From: Halichoerus grypus
Taxonomy: Eukaryota; Chordata; Mammalia; Carnivora; Phocidae
Direction of reading: 5' to 3'
DNA length: 64,000 nt
NCBI RefSeq assembly: GCF_964656455.1
Contig: NC_135717.1
Span: 15,394,775-15,458,774 of the forward strand
Notes under the pieces: model-generated
Told to the model about the DNA's origin: nothing
Databases searched by the model: none
What the model saw: only the letters and a program-made list of their open reading frames with translations
Part shown: positions 56,161 through 64,000 of the stretch, piece after piece
How positions within the stretch are numbered: position 1 is the first letter of the stretch
How the letters are laid out: each line of letters opens with the position of its first letter
Program-made: the position numbers and the translations under genes

Positions 56161-56375
56161 ATAAGGGCAGAGAGGCTGTGTTGTGTAGGTTAAGAGCATA
56201 GGTTGCAGCTCTACCTCTCTACTAGCTGCATACACCTGGAAAGGTACTTAACCTCCCTCCGCTGTAAAATGGGGATGGCAGTAGCACCTGTCTCAGAGGG
56301 TTTGAGGAGGATTAAATACATGGGGCCTGGCACATCGTAGGTGCTCAATAAATGTCGACTATTGTTATCTTGGTC
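56161..56375 (+). mobile_element. MIR
   Basis: GTTAAGAGCATAGGTTGCAG, GTAAAATGGGGATGGCAGTA, GAGGATTAAATACATGGGGC and GTAGGTGCTCAATAAATGTC; nearly complete. Confidence 0.93.
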
Positions 56376-56785
56376 TCTATGGAGAAAAGAAAAATGCAGC
56401 GTTCTGTGAACTTAAGTTTTTCCAAAAGCAATGGCTTAAAATAAACTGCTATTTGAAGATGAAGATTATCATATTGGGTAAATGCTATCCCAAATTGAAC
56501 TGATATGTATTCCGATAACTACATGAAACACGTCGAATTGTGTAGTTACTTAAAGAACATTTAACAACCTAATGTAAAATGCAGATTCCTGGGCGTCGCT
56601 TCTTACCGGATTCACAGCAGAGCAGCAGCCTGGGAATGCGTATTTTTGCCAAGCCTCCAGGTGATCCTTCTGATCAGGCAAATTCAGGCAGTAACATCGA
56701 TTGAAGGGTTGGTGAGTGCCTGATTTTCCTGGGGAGGGTGATTAGTAAGCCCCACCTTGAATATTCTCTAGGTTAAATGATATTG
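56376..56785 (-). mobile_element. MER5 DNA transposon and flank
   Basis: 56565-56695 (AAAATGCAGATTCCTGGGCG, CAAGCCTCCAGGTGATCC) is a MER5 (hAT-Charlie) copy. The first 190 bp are unassigned. Confidence 0.75.
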
Positions 56786-56838
56786 GTCATAGAGCAGTTG
56801 TTTTCAAATTCTAATGTTGCTTAAGAATCCCTGGAGAG

Positions 56839-57037
56839 GGCGCCTGGGTGACTCAGTCGTTAAGCATCTGCCTTCAGCTCAGGTCGCGATCTCAGGGTCC
56901 TGGGATCGAGTCCCGCATCGGGCTCCCTGCTCCGCGGGAAGCCTGCTTCTCCCTCTCCCGCTCCCCCGCTTGTGTTCCCTCTCTCGCTGTGTCTCTCTCT
57001 GTCAAATAAATAAAATCTTAAAAAAAAAAAAACAACC
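56839..57037 (+). mobile_element. CAN-SINE, subfamily A, 13-bp TSD
   Basis: Flank aatccctggagag at 56826-56838 and 57038-57050, exact. Confidence 0.97.
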
Positions 57038-57176
57038 AATCCCTGGAGAGTTGCTAAAAATTCAGATTCCGGGTACTACCTTTAAGAGATTCAGATTCAG
57101 AGATTCAGGTGGCACTTGGGAATCTGCATTTTTTCACCAGCCCCTCCCCTCTAGGGTGAGTCTTTGAGAAGCATTG

Positions 57177-57383
57177 TTTTTTTTTTTAAGATTTATTTAT
57201 TTATTTGAGAGAGAGAGCACGCACAGGCGCCAGCGAGTACGCGGAGGAGGGGGCGAGGGGAGGGGCAGAGGGAGAGGAAAAGAGAGAAAATCCCCAGACT
57301 CCTCTGCTGAGCATGGATCCCACGACCCTGAGATCATGACCTTAGAGTCCGCATCCAACCGACTGAGCCACTCAGGCGCCCCA
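57177..57383 (-). mobile_element. CAN-SINE
   Basis: Poly-T left, CCACTCAGGCGCCCC right; flanks gagaagcattgtttt/gagaagcagttttg. The GGACTCGATCCC part is shortened. Confidence 0.94.
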
Positions 57384-57410
57384 GAGAAGCAGTTTTGACT
57401 CTTGTCATTC

Positions 57411-57669
57411 ACATGCTAGAGAGAAGCCAAACGTATTTTGTTAAAAAAGGTCTGACTTTCCTCATCAGCTTGTAGGTACAAATAAGGTCACAAAAAATTA
57501 TAACTGGATCTTGTGAATTTTGAACACCGGATGGTTACGCAAGAATCAGTTTCCCTCCCCAGGTATATCTGGAGATCTAAAAACAAGTGCTTTCGTGTAT
57601 GTATGTGTTGTCTTTTTGTTCGCCAGACTGACAGCTCAAATTTCAGCCTCACCACTTACAAGCCACAGG
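57411..57669. other. Unassigned intergenic DNA
   Basis: Nothing recognised. Confidence 0.35.
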
Positions 57670-58225
57670 CAAGTTGTTACTTATCTGTTCTGCATTACAA
57701 ATTATCCCAAAACTTAATGGTTTAAAGCAGCAATAATCATTTTATTATTTCTCATGGTTTCTGTGGTTTCAGAAGGGCTTTGTTGGCTCAGTGTCTTTCA
57801 TGTGGTTGCAATCAGACAGTGGTTGGAACTGGAACAGCAGGGAATGGAGCAGCTGGGGCTCGCTGGGTGTCTCTCCCTCCCTCCTCATGTAGTTTCGGGA
57901 CCTCTCTATGTGGTCACTGCATGTGGGTTACTTTGAGCTTCCTCACAGCATGGTGGCCCCATGGCAGCTCAAGGCTGCAGGATAAGTATCTCTGTAAACA
58001 AGGTGGAAAGTGCATCTCCTTTCTGACCCTTGGAAGTCACACTGCCTCATTTCTGCTGCATTCTATAGGTTACAAGAGATTCAGAAGTCTGCTCAGATTC
58101 AGGTGGAGGGGAACAGACCCGATGTTTCAGTGGTAGGAGGACCCAAGTCACATTGCAGAATAACATGTGGGTTAGGAGATATTGCTGTGGCCGCCATCTT
58201 TGGACAATGCAATCTGCCACATGCC
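57670..58225 (+). mobile_element. MLT1-type LTR
   Basis: GCATTACAAATTATCCCAAA, TTCTCATGGTTTCTGTGGTT, CACAGCATGGTGGCCCCATG and GGAAGTCACACTGCCTCATT, in order. More diverged than the copy at 45559. LTR only. Confidence 0.8.
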
Positions 58226-58287
58226 CTGTCCAAGGCTGAGTTGTAGAAGGAAGATGATAATAATATCTACTTAATAGGGTTGTGAGG

Positions 58288-58421
58288 GGGGCGCCTGGGT
58301 GGCTCAGTCAGTTAAGCCACCGACTCTTGATTTTGGCTCAGGTCAGGATCCCAGGGTCCTGGGACTGAGCCCCATGCCAGGCTCCCTGCTCGGTGGGGCG
58401 TCTGCTTCTCCCTCTCCCTGA
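58288..58421 (+). mobile_element. CAN-SINE, 3'-truncated
   Basis: GGGCGCCTGGGTGGCTCAG to TCTCCCTCTCCCTGAG; no AATAAA tail, and different sequence follows. Confidence 0.92.
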
Positions 58422-59700
58422 GGGGCAAATGCCTGCTGATTCCCCCAGCCACGAATGTCCATGAAAAGCAAATAACAGAATCAAATAAACAAACAACTCC
58501 CTCCCTCAGTACTAAGCTCACTTGGGGAGGCTGGGACACTATTATTTGGGCCCCAAACTGATGGAGAGTAGTAAAACTGTTTTCTTAACTGACAGACATG
58601 GTCGCTCTCCCTGGAACAAAAACACTCCTCGGATGGTTTCTGACATCAGACCCAAGGCTGTTTCCTAGGTCCACCTGCTCTTTCCTCTTTAGCCTGGCCC
58701 CACTTAAACATCTGGCTATCACACCAAGTGCCATTAGGAATTTGATAATTTCCGTAAGTCTGCTTCCACTGGTCCGAACAAATCCTTCCTACAAATTCAT
58801 AGAGCTCTAAATTGTGAACAAGGTTGAAGTTGATTTTTCCCCAGGGCCCCCCCTATGTAAGTCAGTAGATGCAGATGGATACTTGGGAGGAAGGGAGCCA
58901 TTTAGGCCCAGACATGGGACACGTTTAAGTACCACCACTGCCTCCCAGGATACTCTGTCAGACCAACTGGGACCCCCTCAACCACTTGCTTGTGCAGAAA
59001 ATAGCGGAAATGCTCCATGTATCTAGGAAAGAGTTTCCATGATTTCCTTGATGTCCAGTACGGTCGGCAAACTGTTACCCTGGCTGGGTGAGAAGGCTGC
59101 TCCAGGAACAGATTTCAGCAGGCGTTTTGGAGGAGGTGAGGAGGGGCCGCAGCTCAGGCTGAAGGAGCAGTTCTCACAAGTGATCCTATGGGTGCTGGGG
59201 TCCACACCATGCACCTTGGTGCACAAATGCCTTGTGGCTCAGAGAAGGCTGGAGTGTCAGGTGGGGCAGGGGGAGATCCCAGGTACCCAGGATCTAAACT
59301 GCTCCTACCCTGGGCAATGTCCCACCTAAGGAGGCAGAGCTCACCTCCCACTGAAAGAGCTGAAAACACTAGACACTTGCTTTTCCCAGCTTTGCTGGAG
59401 GTGGGGTATGGGGTGACCCACCGGCCTGTGTCAGGGAAAGTAGACACATCTCCATCTAGTGTCTTCTGGAGAGGACAGTGACAGGGTCCTAGTGTCAGTG
59501 GGAACAGGCCAGGTGTCCTGCCAGGGCATCATGGAGAGGGGTTTCTTCACCATAAGAGCCCCCAGGTAGGACCTGGACCTTTGTTGCTATCTATAGAGCT
59601 CCCATCATGTTTTCCCTGGCCATTCAGGAATTTTGAAAACTATCCAATATCCAATATTGTTGTAATAAGAAGTTCCTTTTCTTTTTAAATTAGCCCAAGT
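58422..59700. other. Repeat-poor intergenic DNA
   Basis: About 1.3 kb of moderate GC without recognised interspersed repeats. Several overlapping 70-97-codon frames (58814-59481) are ordinary for this GC content and carry no known motif. Confidence 0.4.
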
Positions 59701-59701
59701 T

Positions 59702-59896
59702 GGGGTGCCTGGGTGGCGCAGTCGGTTAAGTGGCTGACTCTTGATTTCAGTTCAGGTCATGATCTCAGGGTCCTGGGATCCAGCCTCAAGCCCCAAGTCG
59801 GGTTCCACGCTTAGCTGGGAGTCTGCCTGAGGATTCTCTCTCCCTCTGCTCCCCCCTTCTCTCTCTCAAATAAATAAAAATAAATCTTAAAAAAAC
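59702..59896 (+). mobile_element. CAN-SINE, older type
   Basis: GGGTGCCTGGGTGGCGCAG head, GACTCTTGATTTCAG body; flanks aaattagcccaagttg/aattagcctgagttg. Confidence 0.95.
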
Positions 59897-60636
59897 TAAT
59901 TAGCCTGAGTTGATTGTGTTGCTTGCCCATAAGGCTTTGACCAATACTAGCACTTTTAAACATTTTTTAACTCCAGAAGCTTCAGAGCACTGTGCTCTCA
60001 GCAGGGACGCAAGTGTCTACAAGGATATGCCGCTAGCCCAGCAGGGGTCAGGCCTACCAAGGGGCTGTGGACATCAACCAAGGAGGGTGGGGGGGTGGGG
60101 GTGGGACTGGGGGATGCCCTGGGGTAGCAAACCTGCCAATTCTCAGGAGTACCAGTAAGACACCCTAGGAGACTCCCCTTAATGGTGCAAGGATGATCCT
60201 ATGACAGTAGGTGAGGGTAAGACCCAGAGACAGCTGGGATATTCATGACTATCAACGTGACCCTCCATCTATCCGCAGGCTGATGCAGCCCCAGGAAATC
60301 TGTTACTCCACAACAACCTCCACAATACACTAGAGAACCCATCAACCAGGCTCTGGCCACAGACTGTAACCTCCAAATCAAGCCTCCTTAGAATGCCTGG
60401 GGCTGAGAAAGAAAGAATTCTGGAATGTGTGGTTTGTTCACATTTTTAATTGAGATATATCAATCTGGTTTTTGTAAAAGCAAAAAAGAAAAAAGAAAAA
60501 ACCTCTTTTAATGCCTTTGCCTATAGCAGGTGATATAGGAAGGTATGAAGAGAGGGAGAAAGGGACAGAAAAGAAGGAAAATAGAAGAAAAGGAAAGAGG
60601 GAAGAGTTTAAAGCCAACAGTATCACTTTGGAACTC
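59897..60636. other. Unassigned intergenic DNA with a G-rich run
   Basis: 60085-60118 is a G-rich tract (GGGTGGGGGGGTGGGGGTGG) that could form a G-quadruplex. Otherwise nothing recognised; a purine-rich stretch follows at 60530-60605. Confidence 0.45.
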
Positions 60637-60650
60637 CCCTGGAGAATTTA

Positions 60651-60845
60651 TTTTTTTTTAAGATTTTATTTCTTTATTTGACAGAGAGAGACAGCGAGAG
60701 AGGGAACACAAGCAGGGGGAGTGGGAGAGGGAGAAGCAGGCTTCCTGCGGAGCAGGGAGCCCGATGCGGGGCTCCATCCCAGGACCCTGGGATCATGACC
60801 TGAGCCGAAGGCAGATGCTTAACGACTGAGCCACCAGGCGCCCCT
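60651..60845 (-). mobile_element. CAN-SINE, subfamily A
   Basis: Flanks ccctggagaattta/cccaggagaattta. The head has one base missing (CCACCAGGCGCCCC). Confidence 0.96.
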
Positions 60846-60859
60846 CCCCAGGAGAATTT

Positions 60860-61600
60860 AGGCAGAAGCATGAAATGTCCAAGTCGGGCCATCCAGGGAG
60901 TGCTGGTAGCAATGCCATCTTCCTAAGCTTAGGAGGCCTAAAGTTCATTCCCCATTGAAGCTACTTCAGGGTTAAGGATGCCCTACCATTCATGTGAAGG
61001 AAGGAAATCCAGGGTTTGGCCGCCACTTAACCTGTGTCTGTCTCAGTGCCCTCAAAACAAAAAAGAACAGAAGGGAGGATTCAGGCACATTTTAACTCTA
61101 AGTTCAAATGTTCTTTCAAAAGAAACAAGAAAGGCATCACAGATATGTCTCTAGTAATGCTACAAGACAGGAACCACAATAACAACAAATGGTAAGTGTT
61201 TGAGTGGGAGCCCGCCCAGGTGGGAGGCTGGCCGTGAGGACCCTGAGCTTCCCCAGAGGGGGAGGGGAGAGGAGCTTGCAGGGGTCAAGCAGCACGCCCT
61301 GCTCCCGAAGCAGCTCACACCAGCAGCCCTCTGCCCAGCCAGTTAGTTCTTATGCCCGCAACTGTGGCCAATCGCCCTTCTTTCATGAGGATGAAAAAGT
61401 GAATGATTCTTTTTGGGGGGGAGCAAAGAATTTGACTCTGAAATTTACAGCTGAGGGGAACTTATGAAATGACTGAGTCCAGCCCCTTTAATAGCAAATT
61501 TCCGTAAAATTAAATCTGTAAATGAAACACTCGACACACAAGAAGGAGTTGTGGAAGAGGAAACAATGTTAAGAGAGTGAGGATTCTTGACCATCTTGGA
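60860..61600. other. Unassigned intergenic DNA
   Basis: No repeat recognised; an 87-codon plus-strand frame (61204-61467) shows no known motif. Confidence 0.35.
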
Positions 61601-62400
61601 TGATGTGTTGGCTATTTACTGCTGCACAACAAATTACCCCCAACCTTAGAATCTTCATGCGTTAAAGTGACAATACTTATCACCTCCCAGTTTCTCTCAG
61701 CTGGGAGTCCAGGCTTCCAGAAATCCACATCCTAGCTGTGTCCCTTTTTTTTTTTTTTTTTTAAGATTTTATTTATTTATTTGAGAGAGAGAGAATGAGA
61801 GAGAACACATGAGAGGGGATAGGGCCAGAGGGCAAAGCAGACTCCCTGCCGAACAGGGATCCCGATGTGGGACTCGATCCAGGGACTCCAGGATCATGAC
61901 CTGAGCCGAAGGCAGCCGCTCAACCAACTGAGCCACCCAGGCGCCCTAGCTGTGTCCCTTCCTCAGGGTTTTTACGAGGCTGCATCTAGTCGTCAGCCGA
62001 GGCTGCAGTCTTATCTGAAGGCTTGACTGCAGAAGGATCTGCCTCAAAGCTCCCGTACGCGGTTTTGGCAGGTTCACTTCCTCACTGGTTGTTGGACTAA
62101 GGGCCTCTATTCAGGAGGCTACCCTCAGTTCCTTGCCATCCACATGGCAGCTTGCTTTATCAGAATGAGCAAGCAGAAAAATCAAGAGAGGGTGTCAGCG
62201 TGCTGGTGAGATGGAAGTCCCAATCTTTTGTAACCTAGTCATGGGAGTGATAGCCCATCACCTTTGTGCATTCCATTCCTTAGAAGCAAGTCACCAGGTC
62301 CAACCCACACTTAAGAGGAAGGCATTATGTGAAGGAGTGAAAACCAAGAGGCAAGATTACTGGGAACCTTGTCAGAAGCTGCCTGCAATAGATGTATATT
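61601..62400 (+). mobile_element. MLT1-type LTR split by a SINE
   Basis: GCTGCACAACAAATTACCCC, then after the SINE CTCAGTTCCTTGCCATCCAC, AACCTAGTCATGGGAGTGAT, TTAGAAGCAAGTCACCAGGT and CAGAAGCTGCCTGCAATA; nearly complete MLT1-type LTR. No internal viral sequence. Confidence 0.88.
61747..61944 (-). mobile_element. CAN-SINE, subfamily B, 16-bp TSD
   Basis: Flank cctagctgtgtccctt at 61731-61746 and 61945-61960, exact; inserted in MLT1. Confidence 0.97.
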
Positions 62401-62737
62401 GAAGGTAAGGAGAGGGTCAGAATCACGGAAATGTAAAATTTTCTGATTGAAATGAAAAGGCCCTGTAAATCTAGCCATCCACATGCTGCCTGAATTCCTG
62501 ATATAGCTCCCTGCCACGTGGCTTATCATTCTACATCTGCACAATGATATGGTTAGAAATGGTGTCCTTGTTATACTTGGGCTAGAAACCACCTGCTTGT
62601 AACATTCATCCATGCCCATGCAGGCACCCTATAACGTGAGAGAATGGTGGAAATGTCAGAAGATTCTATTCTCTTTAAATGATGGTCAACTGCTTTGATG
62701 AACGCTGTAAAGTAAATTGTAACTAAAGATTTGGTCT
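62401..62737. other. Unassigned intergenic DNA
   Basis: Nothing recognised. Confidence 0.35.
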
Positions 62738-62868
62738 AGGGGTTCATGGGTGGCTCACAGTGAAGTGTCCAATTCTCGCTCTCAGCTCAGGTCTTGATCT
62801 CAGGGTTGTGAGTTCAAACCCTGCATTGGGCTCCACACTGTGTGTGGATCCTACTTAAAAAAATTTTT
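62738..62868 (+). mobile_element. Old short CAN-SINE
   Basis: GGGGTTCATGGGTGGCTCAC to GGATCCTACTTAAAAAAATT; old type with worn flanks. Confidence 0.85.
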
Positions 62869-63064
62869 TTTGGGGGGGGTCTAATTTTTAAAGTAACCTG
62901 AAACATGTAGAATGTTTCTGCAACTATTAGTTTACATATTTTGACACATAAAACACAAAAGATCTCTCTAAGCAGCTGGACGAATCAGCAAGTTTTAAAG
63001 AAAAAACGTAGCGGGAGTATCTAGTATTACCAAAACGAAAGTCAGCAGTTAAAAATTCCAGATC

Positions 63065-63284
63065 CGGGGCGCCTGGGTGGCTCAGTCGTTAAGCGTCTGT
63101 CTTCAGCTCGGGTCATGGTCCCCGGAGTCCTGGGATTGAGCCCCACATCGGGCTCCCTGCTCTGTGGGAAGCCTGCTTCTCCCTCTCCCACTCCCCCTGG
63201 TTGTGTTCCCTCTCTTACTGTGTCTCTCTCTGTCAAATAAATAAATAAAATCTTTAAAAATAAATAAACAAATAAAATAAAAAT
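63065..63284 (+). mobile_element. CAN-SINE, subfamily A
   Basis: Flank aaaaattccagatcc on both sides; tail extended by AAATAAAT repeats. Confidence 0.96.
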
Positions 63285-63299
63285 AAAAATTCCAGATCC

Positions 63300-63594
63300 A
63301 AGAAAATAAACAGATCAAACAAAAGAGAAGGCCCTAGTGCTTTACTCTTTTGACATTAGGGATATTTTTCATATGGAATTCTGAATTTGGCAAGAAATGT
63401 GAACTGTGGCCTCATGACTGGCAGGCAGCACTTCAGAGTTCACGGCATGCTCTCTGGGAAACTGCTGTAGCCAAGGTTGTGACCTCATGCTTGACCACTC
63501 ACTTATTCACAAGACCTAGCTCAAATGGCTATTTGTAAAAGTCAACTCTAGTCTCAAAAGACAATTCAGGTTATCAGAAAGCAATAAAGCTAGG
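63300..63594. other. Unassigned intergenic DNA
   Basis: Nothing recognised. Confidence 0.35.
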
Positions 63595-63822
63595 ATGGAA
63601 AGAAGGTGGGAGGGAGGGAAGGAAGGAGGGAGGGAGGGAAGTCAGGGGGGAAGGAGGGAAGGAGGGAGGGAGGGAGGGAAGGAAGAGGGGGGAAGGAAGG
63701 AGGGAGGGGGGAAGGAAGTCGTTGGGGGGAAGGAAAGAAGGGGGAAGGAAGGAGGGAAGGAAAGAAGGAAGGAAGGAAGGAAGGAAGGAAGGAAGGAAGG
63801 AAGGAAGGAAGGAAGGAAGGAA
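63595..63822. repeat. (GGAA/GGGA)n purine tract
   Basis: About 228 bp of almost pure purine on the plus strand. The left 150 bp is irregular GGGA/GGAA/GAGG; the right 65 bp is uninterrupted GGAA. Frames through it are repeat artefacts. Confidence 0.97.
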
Positions 63823-64000
63823 GATTCTTTCCCTCAAATACTACCCCCCCCCCCTTATTTTGGGTGATTACAAGATTATAGGAACACACATAAGGCCTAC
63901 CTTGAGGACCACAGAACTATTTTGGGTGGGTGCTTATTGCAAAACAAATCTCACTAATTAACTCATAAAACAGCCGAGATGAAAAGATTTTAGGGAACAT
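63823..64000. other. Unassigned end of window
   Basis: Contains a 13-C homopolymer (63845-63857). Nothing else recognised. Confidence 0.4.

Larger units (their letters stand above)
56790..57410 (+). mobile_element. MER5 DNA transposon holding two SINEs
   Basis: AGTTGTTTTCAAATTCTAAT at left and, after the first SINE, GTTGCTAAAAATTCAGATTC, GGAATCTGCATTTTTTCACC and TTTGAGAAGCATTG match MER5A. SINEs at 56839 and 57177 interrupt the middle and the right end. Confidence 0.8.

Noticed and set aside
63574..63961. Frames of about 80-100 codons with repeating Arg/Lys/Glu/Gly or Leu/Pro/Ser/Phe
   Set aside because: They are translations of the GGAA repeat.
1..64000. CRISPR array, prokaryotic operon or other novel defence-type system
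   Set aside because: All regular repeats are microsatellites or SINE/L1 copies, and the gene structure is spliced and mammalian.

Overview
This is a mammalian nuclear genome window and almost certainly comes from a carnivoran. It holds about forty copies of the carnivore tRNA-Lys-type CAN-SINE (head like gcgcctgggtggctcag, a CT-rich stretch, then an AATAAA/poly-A tail) and L1 copies with the carnivore-type 3' end. The SINE consensus differs from the dog SINEC_Cf type and fits the arctoid forms found in seals, mustelids and bears. That placement is inference from memory of the consensus sequences. There is no bacterial-style gene organisation, no CRISPR array and no operon.

One protein-coding gene is supported. 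The first coding exon of VKORC1L1 (vitamin K epoxide reductase complex subunit 1-like 1) lies on the minus strand at 44279-44472. It sits in a strong CpG island (about 43780-44920) with GC boxes, a CCAAT motif and a GGC-rich 5' leader. Everything to the left (1-44278) is intron 1 on the gene's strand; exons 2 and 3 were not found. Everything to the right (about 44930-64000) is upstream intergenic DNA without a recognisable gene.

The rest is layers of transposable elements. Region by region: 1-3.8 kb, SINEs and an L1 3' end; 3.8-11.9 kb, a nearly full-length ancient plus-strand L1 broken by SINEs, a probable solo LTR and local rearrangements; 12.3-16 kb, LINE-2 remnants and SINE pairs; 17-19.4 kb, MER20 and a decayed hAT transposase; 20-26 kb, SINE clusters and a minus-strand ancient L1 5' region; 26.2-27.3 kb, MER2 split by L1; 27.3-37.2 kb, many L1 pieces and one LINE-2; 37-43.7 kb, SINEs, MIRs and plain intron; 45.5-50.1 kb, an MLT1 LTR and an ancient L1, each split by a younger L1; 50-64 kb, LINE-2, MIR, MER5, two more MLT1 LTRs, a recent L1 with a 19-bp target duplication, and a long GGAA tract.

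The most unusual structure is an 89-bp perfect inverted copy of 6709-6797 placed inside the head of a SINE at 5706-5794, which looks like a templated (template-switch) insertion. Next is the GGC-rich VKORC1L1 leader, which keeps an upstream in-frame ATG open through a 15-glycine run. I found no evidence of a novel gene system. Repeat names come from recognising consensus-like sequence by eye, so element boundaries are approximate unless a target-site duplication (TSD) is stated.
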